A DNA stretch of 64,000 nucleotides from UBA10438 sp964432155 (GTDB lineage Bacteria; Bacteroidota; Ignavibacteria; Kapaibacteriales; Kapaibacteriaceae), in assembly GCA_964432155.1 (NCBI GenBank), contig CAYSMF010000002.1, positions 62,001 to 126,000 on the forward strand. Direction: 5' to 3'. Positions 18,066 to 25,115 of the stretch are shown piece after piece. The position numbers and the translations under genes are program-made. The stretch's first letter is position 1. Each line of letters starts with the position of its first letter. The notes beneath the pieces are model-generated. The model searched no databases. It was not told the origin of the DNA and was given only the letters and a program-made list of their open reading frames with translations.

Positions 18066-19333
18066 CGGCTTCTGATGATCTCCACCGGATCAAATCGTGA
18101 GGCCTTACGCGCTGGGAAGTAACCAGCTATTGCAGTGGAGAGGAGCGCAAAACCAAAGGCGACCATGTAGAACACAGGGTTGAAATTGATTGTCAGATAC
18201 TGCACACTGACGAAGCCTTGAATATTCAGTGGGATCGAGCTCATGATCATCGAAGCGATGAACCCAAACAACAGACCCAAGAGACCACCGGTGATGCCAA
18301 TCACGAGCGACTCAATCACGAAGATGGTGCTGATGTCTCGATTACGGTATCCCATCGCCTTGAGAATAGCGATGTCAGGCATCTTCTCATAGATGATGGT
18401 CATCAGGATATTGAAGATGCCAAAGCCCGAAACAACAAGAATTGAAATGATCACGAAGGTGATCGTGATGTTCTGAATGCGGAACACACCAAAGATGTTG
18501 GCATTTGCCGCTACCCAGTCTTCAGCCCGATACTGATATCTCGACTGATACTCTGATGCGATTGACTGAGCAGCATTGACATCGCGAAGTCGGATATTGA
18601 TATCCGTGATGTAGGTGCCCGACTGCTGCAGCAGTCGCTGAGCATTACGGATCGTGATGTATGCCCGCGTGTTGTCCTGTGCTGTAATGCCTGTCTTACT
18701 CACGGCAACGATCTTCATATCGAGAACAACACCCTTCGATGAGATAATGGCGATGTTGTCATCAACCTGCACACCAAGCTTTTCGGCTAATCCTGAACCC
18801 AGAATGATGCCATTCGGTATCGTCTGCATACGGAGCATATCACCATCAATCAGATTCTCACGAACCCGAAACAGTTGATCCTCGCGAACAATGTCAACTC
18901 CGGCAAGTGTTGCCGCCTGCTGTGCGGTTCCGAATCGGACAATCCCTTGCAACCCAAGGTATGGTGCCACACCCTCTACACGTGGATCTTGCTCGAGTGC
19001 TCGCAGGATCTGATATCCATTGCGTAATCGACGTTCTTCATCGCGTGGCTTTTGATTGCGAACGACCTTCCATGTTGTGTCGTACGCCGATACCTTATCG
19101 AGGACGTGCTGGCGTTCAGCGCGGACTTCGTTGTAGATATGAATGTGTGCAGTCGTGTTGACCGTTTTCTCGATGAAATAGTTCTGCAAGCCCGTGAGAA
19201 GTCCGGCTTGAAAAATGAAGACAGTTACGCCAAACATCACGCCAAGCATCGCGACGATGGTCTGTCGCTTTTTGCTGACGAGATGCACCCACGCAATCTT
19301 CACCAGAGCATTTGATCGTAACGGTGATATCAC
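18062..19333 (-). CDS. ABC transporter permease (MacB/FtsX-like)
   Basis: 423-residue permease with the MacB topology: TM1 near the N-terminus (TIVAMLGVMFGVTVFIFQAG), a large periplasmic MacB_PCD domain of about 230 residues, then three C-terminal TM helices forming the FtsX domain (ITITFVIISILVVSGFGIFNIL, SLVIGITGGLLGLLFGFIA, VFYMVAFGFALLSTAIAGYFP). The coupling segment MPDIAILKAMGYRNRDI and the terminal PARKASRFDPVEIIRSR are typical of LolC/LolE/MacB permeases. Such transporters use mechanotransmission to push periplasmic substrates through the adaptor and TolC. ATGA overlaps with both neighbours indicate coupled translation. Substrate unknown. Confidence 0.9.
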   Translation of the reverse strand: MISPLRSNALVKIAWVHLVSKKRQTIVAMLGVMFGVTVFIFQAGLLTGLQNYFIEKTVNTTAHIHIYNEVRAERQHVLDKVSAYDTTWKVVRNQKPRDEERRLRNGYQILRALEQDPRVEGVAPYLGLQGIVRFGTAQQAATLAGVDIVREDQLFRVRENLIDGDMLRMQTIPNGIILGSGLAEKLGVQVDDNIAIISSKGVVLDMKIVAVSKTGITAQDNTRAYITIRNAQRLLQQSGTYITDINIRLRDVNAAQSIASEYQSRYQYRAEDWVAANANIFGVFRIQNITITFVIISILVVSGFGIFNILMTIIYEKMPDIAILKAMGYRNRDISTIFVIESLVIGITGGLLGLLFGFIASMIMSSIPLNIQGFVSVQYLTINFNPVFYMVAFGFALLSTAIAGYFPARKASRFDPVEIIRSR

Positions 19334-20415
19334 TTCACGACCTCGTCTGACTCGGTGAGTCCTGATCGGATTTCGACGTACTGGAGATCCTGAATGCCCT
19401 TCACAATGGCAACCATCTGCTCCGCGCCATCTCGGCGAACACGGACCTGCGAGCCCCCTACCAGGTACTCTCGCGGGATAACGAGCGCCGATCGTTGTTG
19501 ACGCGTGACGATGTTTGCTTCGACCGACATACCTGGATAGACTCTCACGTCACGGATGGTAAGCGTAGCACGCACGCGAGCGGACTTATCACTTGCCGAC
19601 ACACGAGGTGTAATCTCAGTGATGACTCCTTCGTAGGTCTGACCCTCGTATGCGTCGATTGAATAGTGGACGCGCTGTCCTAGCTGGACCAGCGCGATAT
19701 CAAGTTCATCGACCGAGAGCTCGACTTCATAGCCTGCTGACGAACCAATCTCTACGAGCACAACTTGCTGCGTGACGAGCTCGCCGATGTCTGGCAGGAC
19801 ATTGTACACCGTGCCATCGATAGCCGCGTAAATAATGTAGTCGTCACGAAGCGCCGTTTGGGACGACACTTGAAGCTCGGCGTTGCGGAGCTCTGTCGTT
19901 ACACGCTGACGAGCCGACCGAAGAGCATCTTGCGCCTTGCTTAGTGTTTCCGCCGAGATCGTGAGCTGGGCACGTGCTGCATCGAGTGTTGATCGGGTTG
20001 TTGCTTGCTGCTGGTAGAGTCGCTCCTGACGAGCTGCGTTGAGTGAGTCGAGCGTGTAGCGTGCTCGTGCGGCCTCGACGTCCCGTGCAAACGTCAGAAG
20101 GAACGCTCCCGACGGTTGCGCATTCTCGCGTGCAAGTGCGAGTTGATTCCGTGCAGCTTCAATCCCAACATCATTGGCTACACTCTTAATCCGAAGCAAG
20201 GGCTGTCCGACGACAACTGAGTCGCCCTCACGCACAAAGATTTCCTGTACGATACCAGGAACCTTTGTTGATACCTGTGTGAAGTTGAGCGGGTAGATCT
20301 TACCCGAGGCGTAGACGGCCTGCGTGATATCACGACGTTCAGGGTGAATCCCGTCAGTCTTGGATGAACAACCGATACAAACGATCACGAGTGCGAGAAG
20401 TCCGATGGTCTTCAT
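19330..20415 (-). CDS. Efflux periplasmic adaptor lipoprotein (MacA/HlyD-like)
   Basis: 361-residue adaptor. The start at 20415 gives MKTIGLLALVIVCIGCSS, a lipoprotein signal with lipobox CIGC; this ATG overlaps the tetR stop as ATGA. Domains in order: a first barrel/lipoyl segment (GIVQEIFVREGDSVVVGQPLLRI), a long alpha-helical hairpin (residues about 85-185) rich in Ala/Arg/Gln, the second lipoyl half (YIIYAAIDGTVYNVLPDIGELV), a beta-barrel (YEVELSVDELDIALVQLGQRV) and a membrane-proximal domain (LVIPREYLVGGSQVRVRRDG). Lying directly before the FtsX-like permease and ATPase, it is most likely their MacA-like partner, while the second adaptor in the operon serves the RND pump. Confidence 0.9.
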   Translation of the reverse strand: MKTIGLLALVIVCIGCSSKTDGIHPERRDITQAVYASGKIYPLNFTQVSTKVPGIVQEIFVREGDSVVVGQPLLRIKSVANDVGIEAARNQLALARENAQPSGAFLLTFARDVEAARARYTLDSLNAARQERLYQQQATTRSTLDAARAQLTISAETLSKAQDALRSARQRVTTELRNAELQVSSQTALRDDYIIYAAIDGTVYNVLPDIGELVTQQVVLVEIGSSAGYEVELSVDELDIALVQLGQRVHYSIDAYEGQTYEGVITEITPRVSASDKSARVRATLTIRDVRVYPGMSVEANIVTRQQRSALVIPREYLVGGSQVRVRRDGAEQMVAIVKGIQDLQYVEIRSGLTESDEVVK

Positions 20416-21122
20416 GAGTTCCCTGCTGTTGACGTGAGTGGTTGTGTATGGTCGCCGAAGAGATATGCCGCACAAGAAGGTGTCTTTGACGACTCAAGGC
20501 TTCGAATGAACATGCATGACATGTTGTGCAGAATCAACCGGAGGTCTGGCATTGGAAGCATTGGCGGGAACATGCCGTTCGAAATGATGACCATGGTTCC
20601 TTTGGTAGCCATCATCATCTCCATCACAACCATCTGAATCGGCTGCGAGAGATGAAACACGCCTTCATCCACACCACGCTGCACGATCGATGTAACGACG
20701 TTCATCATCCGGGCATTTGTGGTGCGGAAATGCTCGAGATGCTCACTCTCCTGCTGTGATGCGAGAAGAGTTTGCATGTTCAGATGCGTGATCATCTGAT
20801 AGAAGACGTGGTTCTTACACGAGAAGTCGAAGAAACATCCGGGTATTGCGATGAGTTGCTCTTGCGGTGTATCACGCTTGGCTACCGTTGCCTCGATTTC
20901 GTCAAGCAATCGATTGAAATCGTGCACCATCAGAGCCATGAGTAGTTCGTCACGATTCTTGAAGTAGAGATAGAGAGTACCCTTGGCTAGCTCGGCCTCT
21001 TGCGCAATACGGTCCATTGACGTCTGCTCAAGTCCATACTTGCCAAATGCTACGCGCGCTGATTCGAGGATATCGAACCTTCGTTGCTCGCGCTCACGCT
21101 CTTTTCGTTCGCGTACTCCCAT
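20412..21122 (-). CDS. TetR/AcrR family transcriptional regulator
   Basis: 236-residue TetR-type repressor. The N-terminal helix-turn-helix domain spans about residues 15-62: FDILESARVAFGKYGLEQTS, MDRIAQEAELAKGTLYLYF, then KNRDELLMAL. The remainder is a helical ligand-sensing domain, with a Met-rich stretch (MVVMEMMMATKGTMVII and MFPPMLPMPDL) suggesting a hydrophobic effector pocket. It lies between tolC (11 bp upstream) and the first adaptor (ATGA overlap), so it is expected to autoregulate the operon. The two palindromes at 22520-22551 upstream of tolC are the candidate operators. The highly basic N-terminus (RERKEREREQRR) precedes the HTH. Confidence 0.93.
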   Translation of the reverse strand: MGVRERKEREREQRRFDILESARVAFGKYGLEQTSMDRIAQEAELAKGTLYLYFKNRDELLMALMVHDFNRLLDEIEATVAKRDTPQEQLIAIPGCFFDFSCKNHVFYQMITHLNMQTLLASQQESEHLEHFRTTNARMMNVVTSIVQRGVDEGVFHLSQPIQMVVMEMMMATKGTMVIISNGMFPPMLPMPDLRLILHNMSCMFIRSLESSKTPSCAAYLFGDHTQPLTSTAGNS

Positions 21123-21133
21123 GGATCACATCC

Positions 21134-22474
21134 TTAGCGAACCATGCGACGATACTTTTCGTCGACGACACCAGTGACACGATCAAAGTCTGCGCGCTTA
21201 ACGTGATAATCGAGCAGTGCATTGATTTCATTCAAACGGGCTTGAGCAAGCGCTGTTTCTGCATCGGTGATTTCAAGCAAGCTCCCTGTTCCCTCGGTAT
21301 AGCGAATCTTGGAGATCTCGTAGCCTCGTGTTGCCTGTGCAACGGATGTCTTCTGCGCATCGATGCGGAGTTTGGCTGAACGGACCGTGTTCAGCGAGGC
21401 TCGTACTTGGAGTTTGAGGTATTCGAGCACTTGATCATATCGCTGTTGTGCTGTCTTGAAGTCGATCGATGCCTGTTCAACGCGTGCCGATGTGCGTAGG
21501 CCATTAAAAAGGTTCATGCTAAAGTTCAAACCAACTACCGTACTCGAGGCGGAGAACCAGTTCGACAACGACTCGCTCTGACCTTGATTCTGCCATTGAC
21601 CGAATGCAGCAATCGTCGGGTAGTAATCACTACGATTAATTGTGATGAGCTCCTTCGCGACCTTTACCTGCAACGCCAGTGCTTTCAGGTCAAGATTCTG
21701 CTCGATGGCCTGACGCAGTGCGGCATCCTCAGCCGGCGGGTCAACAGGCACGTCGAGACCTTCCTGTGAAAGTGTCAGCGTATCTGTGAGATCAAGCGAT
21801 AGGTACGTCTGTAGCGCAGCGAGTGCGTTGTTGGCGCCCGCGCGGGCGTCAATCAAGATTGGCTCTGTATTGGCAACAGCAACATCTGCGCGAATCTTAT
21901 CGAACTCCGCAACCAGACCTTCGCTAAACAACGCTGTGATCGTCTTCCGAGTCTCAAGCACATTGTTGAATGTAGCTTCGGCAACATCTACGAATCCGGA
22001 TGCAGCCAGTGCTTGATAGTAGCGCTTCTTCGTTTCAGCGACAACCTCCGCTACCTTCGCGTCGAGCGCAGCCTCGGCAGCATCTTCATAGATCTTTGAG
22101 GCTCCGATGCCGGTGAACACGGCACTGTTGAAGAGGATCTGTTGAACCTGCGCATTCACCTGATATGCATTCGTCAGACCAAACCGAAGTGGCGCTACCT
22201 GTCCCGTCTGCGGGTTCGGAAAGAAAAAGACCGGGAGTTGGAGATTGTAGTTGTAGCCCGCATTTACCGCAAGTGATGGTAAAGCGTTGCCGAACGCTTC
22301 GGTCACTTGCGAGGATGCCTTCGAAACGGAGAGCTTCGCAATGGTGAGTTCCCTATTCTGCTTCAACGCGAGCGTGATCGCTTCGTCGAGCGACATCGGA
22401 CGAACGCCAGCATGGAGGATGCTAGTGCATGCAACGAGAGTTACGAGAAGCACACAACGCAGTCGTGTTGCCAT
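21134..22474 (-). CDS. TolC-family outer-membrane efflux protein
   Basis: 446-residue outer-membrane channel with a Sec signal peptide (about the first 23 residues, ending in ILHAG). The two-fold TolC repeat is visible: MSLDEAITLALKQNRELTIA opens the first repeat and AALRQAIEQNLDLKALALQV the second, each followed by long helices, with beta-strand segments such as GYNYNLQLPVFFFP and LNFSMNLFNGLR. It provides the exit duct for both the ABC- and RND-type pumps encoded downstream. It is the first gene of the operon and has the operator-like palindromes 46-77 bp upstream of its ATG. No stand-alone terminator separates it from the upstream HAD phosphatase gene. Confidence 0.93.
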   Translation of the reverse strand: MATRLRCVLLVTLVACTSILHAGVRPMSLDEAITLALKQNRELTIAKLSVSKASSQVTEAFGNALPSLAVNAGYNYNLQLPVFFFPNPQTGQVAPLRFGLTNAYQVNAQVQQILFNSAVFTGIGASKIYEDAAEAALDAKVAEVVAETKKRYYQALAASGFVDVAEATFNNVLETRKTITALFSEGLVAEFDKIRADVAVANTEPILIDARAGANNALAALQTYLSLDLTDTLTLSQEGLDVPVDPPAEDAALRQAIEQNLDLKALALQVKVAKELITINRSDYYPTIAAFGQWQNQGQSESLSNWFSASSTVVGLNFSMNLFNGLRTSARVEQASIDFKTAQQRYDQVLEYLKLQVRASLNTVRSAKLRIDAQKTSVAQATRGYEISKIRYTEGTGSLLEITDAETALAQARLNEINALLDYHVKRADFDRVTGVVDEKYRRMVR

Positions 22475-22519
22475 GGATCTGCCTTTCGGACGTCTTGAAA
22501 TGACGATTTGAGGATTTTC

Positions 22520-22551
22520 TGACTAACGGTCACAAAGATGACGAAAAGTCA
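22520..22551. promoter_or_regulatory. Tandem TGAC-N5-GTCA palindromes, probable TetR operator
   Basis: Two 13-bp palindromes sit upstream of tolC: TGACTAACGGTCA at 22520-22532 and TGACGAAAAGTCA at 22539-22551, 19 bp centre to centre. Between them, on the minus strand, is CATCTTTG (22540-22533), one base from the TAnnTTTG minus-7 box. Binding of both sites would bracket the promoter. The assignment to the TetR protein of the operon is inferred from position. Confidence 0.6.
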
Positions 22552-22583
22552 GTTATTCACCATGTCGTCAAACATCCTGGAGG

Positions 22584-23114
22584 TCAGCCAGGTTCCCCGT
22601 AAATGACGTTTTCTGCCGCCAGTGCATCAGGAACAACCCTGTCGGCTATATCGCTCGGATACTCACCAATCAGCACCGTACGTACCCCGGCAGCTCTTCC
22701 TGCCTGTGCATCCGTCAGCGAATCCCCCACAAACCAGCTCGTTTCAGGGTCGATACCGAGATCGGCGATAGCATCCAACAGCATACCTGGTGAGGGTTTG
22801 CGACGGGGATCATTTGCAGTGGCAAGTGACATGCAGGCATAGACATGATCAATGCCAAACCCAAGGTGCGAGGTCAGGACGTTATTCATGTGGGCGTGTA
22901 CGGCATCGAGATCAGACTTCGACATGAGCCCCTTACCAACTCCTTGTTGATTGGTGATCAACACAAGGATGTCGCCAGCTGCTTTGGCTGAACGTAACAG
23001 CGGAAGAATGTCTTCCAGGAGGACGAATTCTTCAGGGGTCCGAACGTAGCCGCCCATGATGCGACGATTGATCACGCCATCACGGTCGAGAAACAGTGCT
23101 CGTCGTAGGGTCAT
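22584..23114 (-). CDS. gmhB: HAD-IIIA phosphatase, GmhB-like
   Basis: 176-residue HAD phosphatase related to D-glycero-D-manno-heptose-1,7-bisphosphate 7-phosphatase, an enzyme of ADP-heptose synthesis for LPS core. The start at 23114 overlaps the helicase stop as ATGA and gives MTLRRALFLDRDGVIN with the DxD nucleophile/acid pair Asp10 and Asp12. Motif II is LITNQQGVGKG, motif III the Lys of RRKPSPGML, and motif IV is FVGDSLTDAQAG. The Cys/His zinc loop that normally precedes the RKPxPGM motif in GmhB is missing: only one Cys (YACMSL) remains. The precise substrate is therefore uncertain; a histidinol-phosphate-like or other sugar phosphatase is possible. Confidence 0.8.
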   Translation of the reverse strand: MTLRRALFLDRDGVINRRIMGGYVRTPEEFVLLEDILPLLRSAKAAGDILVLITNQQGVGKGLMSKSDLDAVHAHMNNVLTSHLGFGIDHVYACMSLATANDPRRKPSPGMLLDAIADLGIDPETSWFVGDSLTDAQAGRAAGVRTVLIGEYPSDIADRVVPDALAAENVIYGEPG

Positions 23115-25111
23115 GCGTCGGATTCCTCTGTGAGATAGTACTGCGGACAAATCTCCTTCGTAACAGCGTCAAGAAAGCGGCTAGGTCGTCCGACCACGTC
23201 GCCTCCATGCCACTCAGCCATGATTGCAGGATACACGATGAGGAGTCGCTGTTTCGCACGCGTACACGCAACGTAGAGCAGTCGGCGTTCCTCTTCGAGT
23301 GAGGATTCATCTTCCGCACTCTTCGCTGACGGGATCCGTCCTTCGTTCGCCCAGATCATAAACACGGTGTGCCATTCAAGCCCCTTTGCAGAGTGAATGG
23401 TCGAGATCGTTACAAACTCTTCTTCGCCGTCATCGGGATCAATGTCGTCGAGTGCTTCATTCGGTGGATCTAACGCAATGTCGGCGAGAAACTCCGCCGT
23501 TGTCGCATACCGCGATCCAATTCCCACAACTACGTCGATGTCCTTCCAGCGCTTTGGATGATCATCGTACGTTGTCTCGAGGAGCGGACGAAACGTCTCG
23601 GCAAGTGAGCGCATGCGCGAGGCCGCATCACGGATCGTTTGTGCAGTGCGCAACGCACCGACAAGCTCACGAATCGATACGCCAGCCTTGCCACCAAGCT
23701 GTAGCAGATAGTCTGATGCGAGTGGATCGGAAATCCCCTGCATGCCGTCGAGGAGTTTCTGCGCCGTTACTTGTCCAACACCCGGGAGCAGGAGCAGCAA
23801 GCGGTACCACGATACAATGTCACGTGGGTTCTCGGTCAACCGCAACATTGCGAGAAAGTCTTTGACGTGTGCGGCTTCGGTAAATCGCAGTCCGCCAAAC
23901 TTGCGAAATGGAATGTTCGCCTTCCCAAGCTCGATTTCGAGGTCGAACGACAGGAATCCACTGCGAACAAGCACAGCCATCTCGGACAGCGATACGCCGT
24001 CTTCGCGTGCCGCAAGAAGCTGCTGCACAACGAACTCCGACTGCTGACGTTCATTTACTGCTGAGATCAGCATAGGGGGCTCACCATCTGTTCGATCGGA
24101 GCGGAGTTCCTTGTCGAACACATGTGGTGAATCTCGAATGATGTGGTTACACACATCAAGAATCTGCTGACTGCTGCGGTAGTTCTGTTCGAGACGGATG
24201 ATCTCGCAGTGTGGGAACACTGTTGGAAACGCGTGAATGTTTCGAATGTCTGCACCGCGAAACGCGTAGATGCTCTGTGCATCATCACCAACGACCATCA
24301 CATTCTGCTGATCACCGGCCAGACCACAGACAATCGCATGCTGAAGGGCATTGGTGTCCTGATACTCATCGACCATGACATACTTGTACTGAGCACGGAG
24401 GATAGGTCCGATCTCCGCGTGACGTGTCAGCGACAGTGCATAGAGCAGCAAGTCGTCGTAGTCTACCAAGCCATTTGTATGCTTGTAGGCATTGTAGGCT
24501 TGAATGATCTCGGTGATACGATCCGTGTAGTCAATGAACTGCGAGAAGTCTTCAGCTATCACATCAACGAGTGGACGTGATGTATTGATCGCAGTGCTGT
24601 ACATATCGTGCAGTGTTCCCTTTTGCGGAAACCGCTTCTTGAGTGCAGTCACATCAAAGCGGCCGCGCACAAGGTTCATCACATCCTGTGCGTCAGACTG
24701 ATCGAGTACACGCACCGGGCGCGTCTGCGACTCTGCGTCAGTCGTTCCTGTATTGCCGAACCCAAAGCGTCGTAGACACCCGTAGGCGAATGCATGAAAC
24801 GTTCCACCCGCTACGCGTTCGCACCGACCGTCGAGGAGCGAGGCCGAACGACGCAGCATCTCCGACGCGGCCTTGCGTGTGAAGGTCATTAGGAGGATTG
24901 AAGCTGGATCGACGCCATCTTCGACGAGTCGAGCAACACGATACGTAAGCGTGCGTGTCTTGCCAGTTCCAGCTCCTGCAAGCACGAGCGCTGGACCGTT
25001 GGTGTGCATGACTGCACGGAGTTGTTGCTCGTTGAGAACTTGCTCATACGGAATTCGGTACGTCCGCCCTTGGGCGTTGATGTGCGACTTCCGAAGAACG
25101 AGTTTCTTCAT
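23111..25111 (-). CDS. UvrD/PcrA-like superfamily 1A DNA helicase
   Basis: 666-residue 3'-5' SF1A helicase. The start at 25111 (MKKLVLRKSHINAQG) lies 4 bp after the E1 stop; the in-frame ATG at 25153 would overlap E1 and is rejected. Motifs: Q-motif LNEQQLRAV, Walker A GAGTGKT (46-52), Ia LMTFTRKAASEM, Walker B MVDEYQDTN, III VVGDDAQSIYAFRGA, IV EQNYRSSQQI, V ISTIHSAKGLEWHTVF and VI LLYVACTRAKQRL. It is shorter than PcrA and lacks its C-terminal RNAP-binding extension, and an acidic patch (DDIDPDDGEEE) precedes motif V. A role in repair or replication restart is likely. Being coupled with E1 and a HAD phosphatase is not functionally obvious. Confidence 0.93.
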   Translation of the reverse strand: MKKLVLRKSHINAQGRTYRIPYEQVLNEQQLRAVMHTNGPALVLAGAGTGKTRTLTYRVARLVEDGVDPASILLMTFTRKAASEMLRRSASLLDGRCERVAGGTFHAFAYGCLRRFGFGNTGTTDAESQTRPVRVLDQSDAQDVMNLVRGRFDVTALKKRFPQKGTLHDMYSTAINTSRPLVDVIAEDFSQFIDYTDRITEIIQAYNAYKHTNGLVDYDDLLLYALSLTRHAEIGPILRAQYKYVMVDEYQDTNALQHAIVCGLAGDQQNVMVVGDDAQSIYAFRGADIRNIHAFPTVFPHCEIIRLEQNYRSSQQILDVCNHIIRDSPHVFDKELRSDRTDGEPPMLISAVNERQQSEFVVQQLLAAREDGVSLSEMAVLVRSGFLSFDLEIELGKANIPFRKFGGLRFTEAAHVKDFLAMLRLTENPRDIVSWYRLLLLLPGVGQVTAQKLLDGMQGISDPLASDYLLQLGGKAGVSIRELVGALRTAQTIRDAASRMRSLAETFRPLLETTYDDHPKRWKDIDVVVGIGSRYATTAEFLADIALDPPNEALDDIDPDDGEEEFVTISTIHSAKGLEWHTVFMIWANEGRIPSAKSAEDESSLEEERRLLYVACTRAKQRLLIVYPAIMAEWHGGDVVGRPSRFLDAVTKEICPQYYLTEESDA

Positions 25112-25115
25112 GTCA

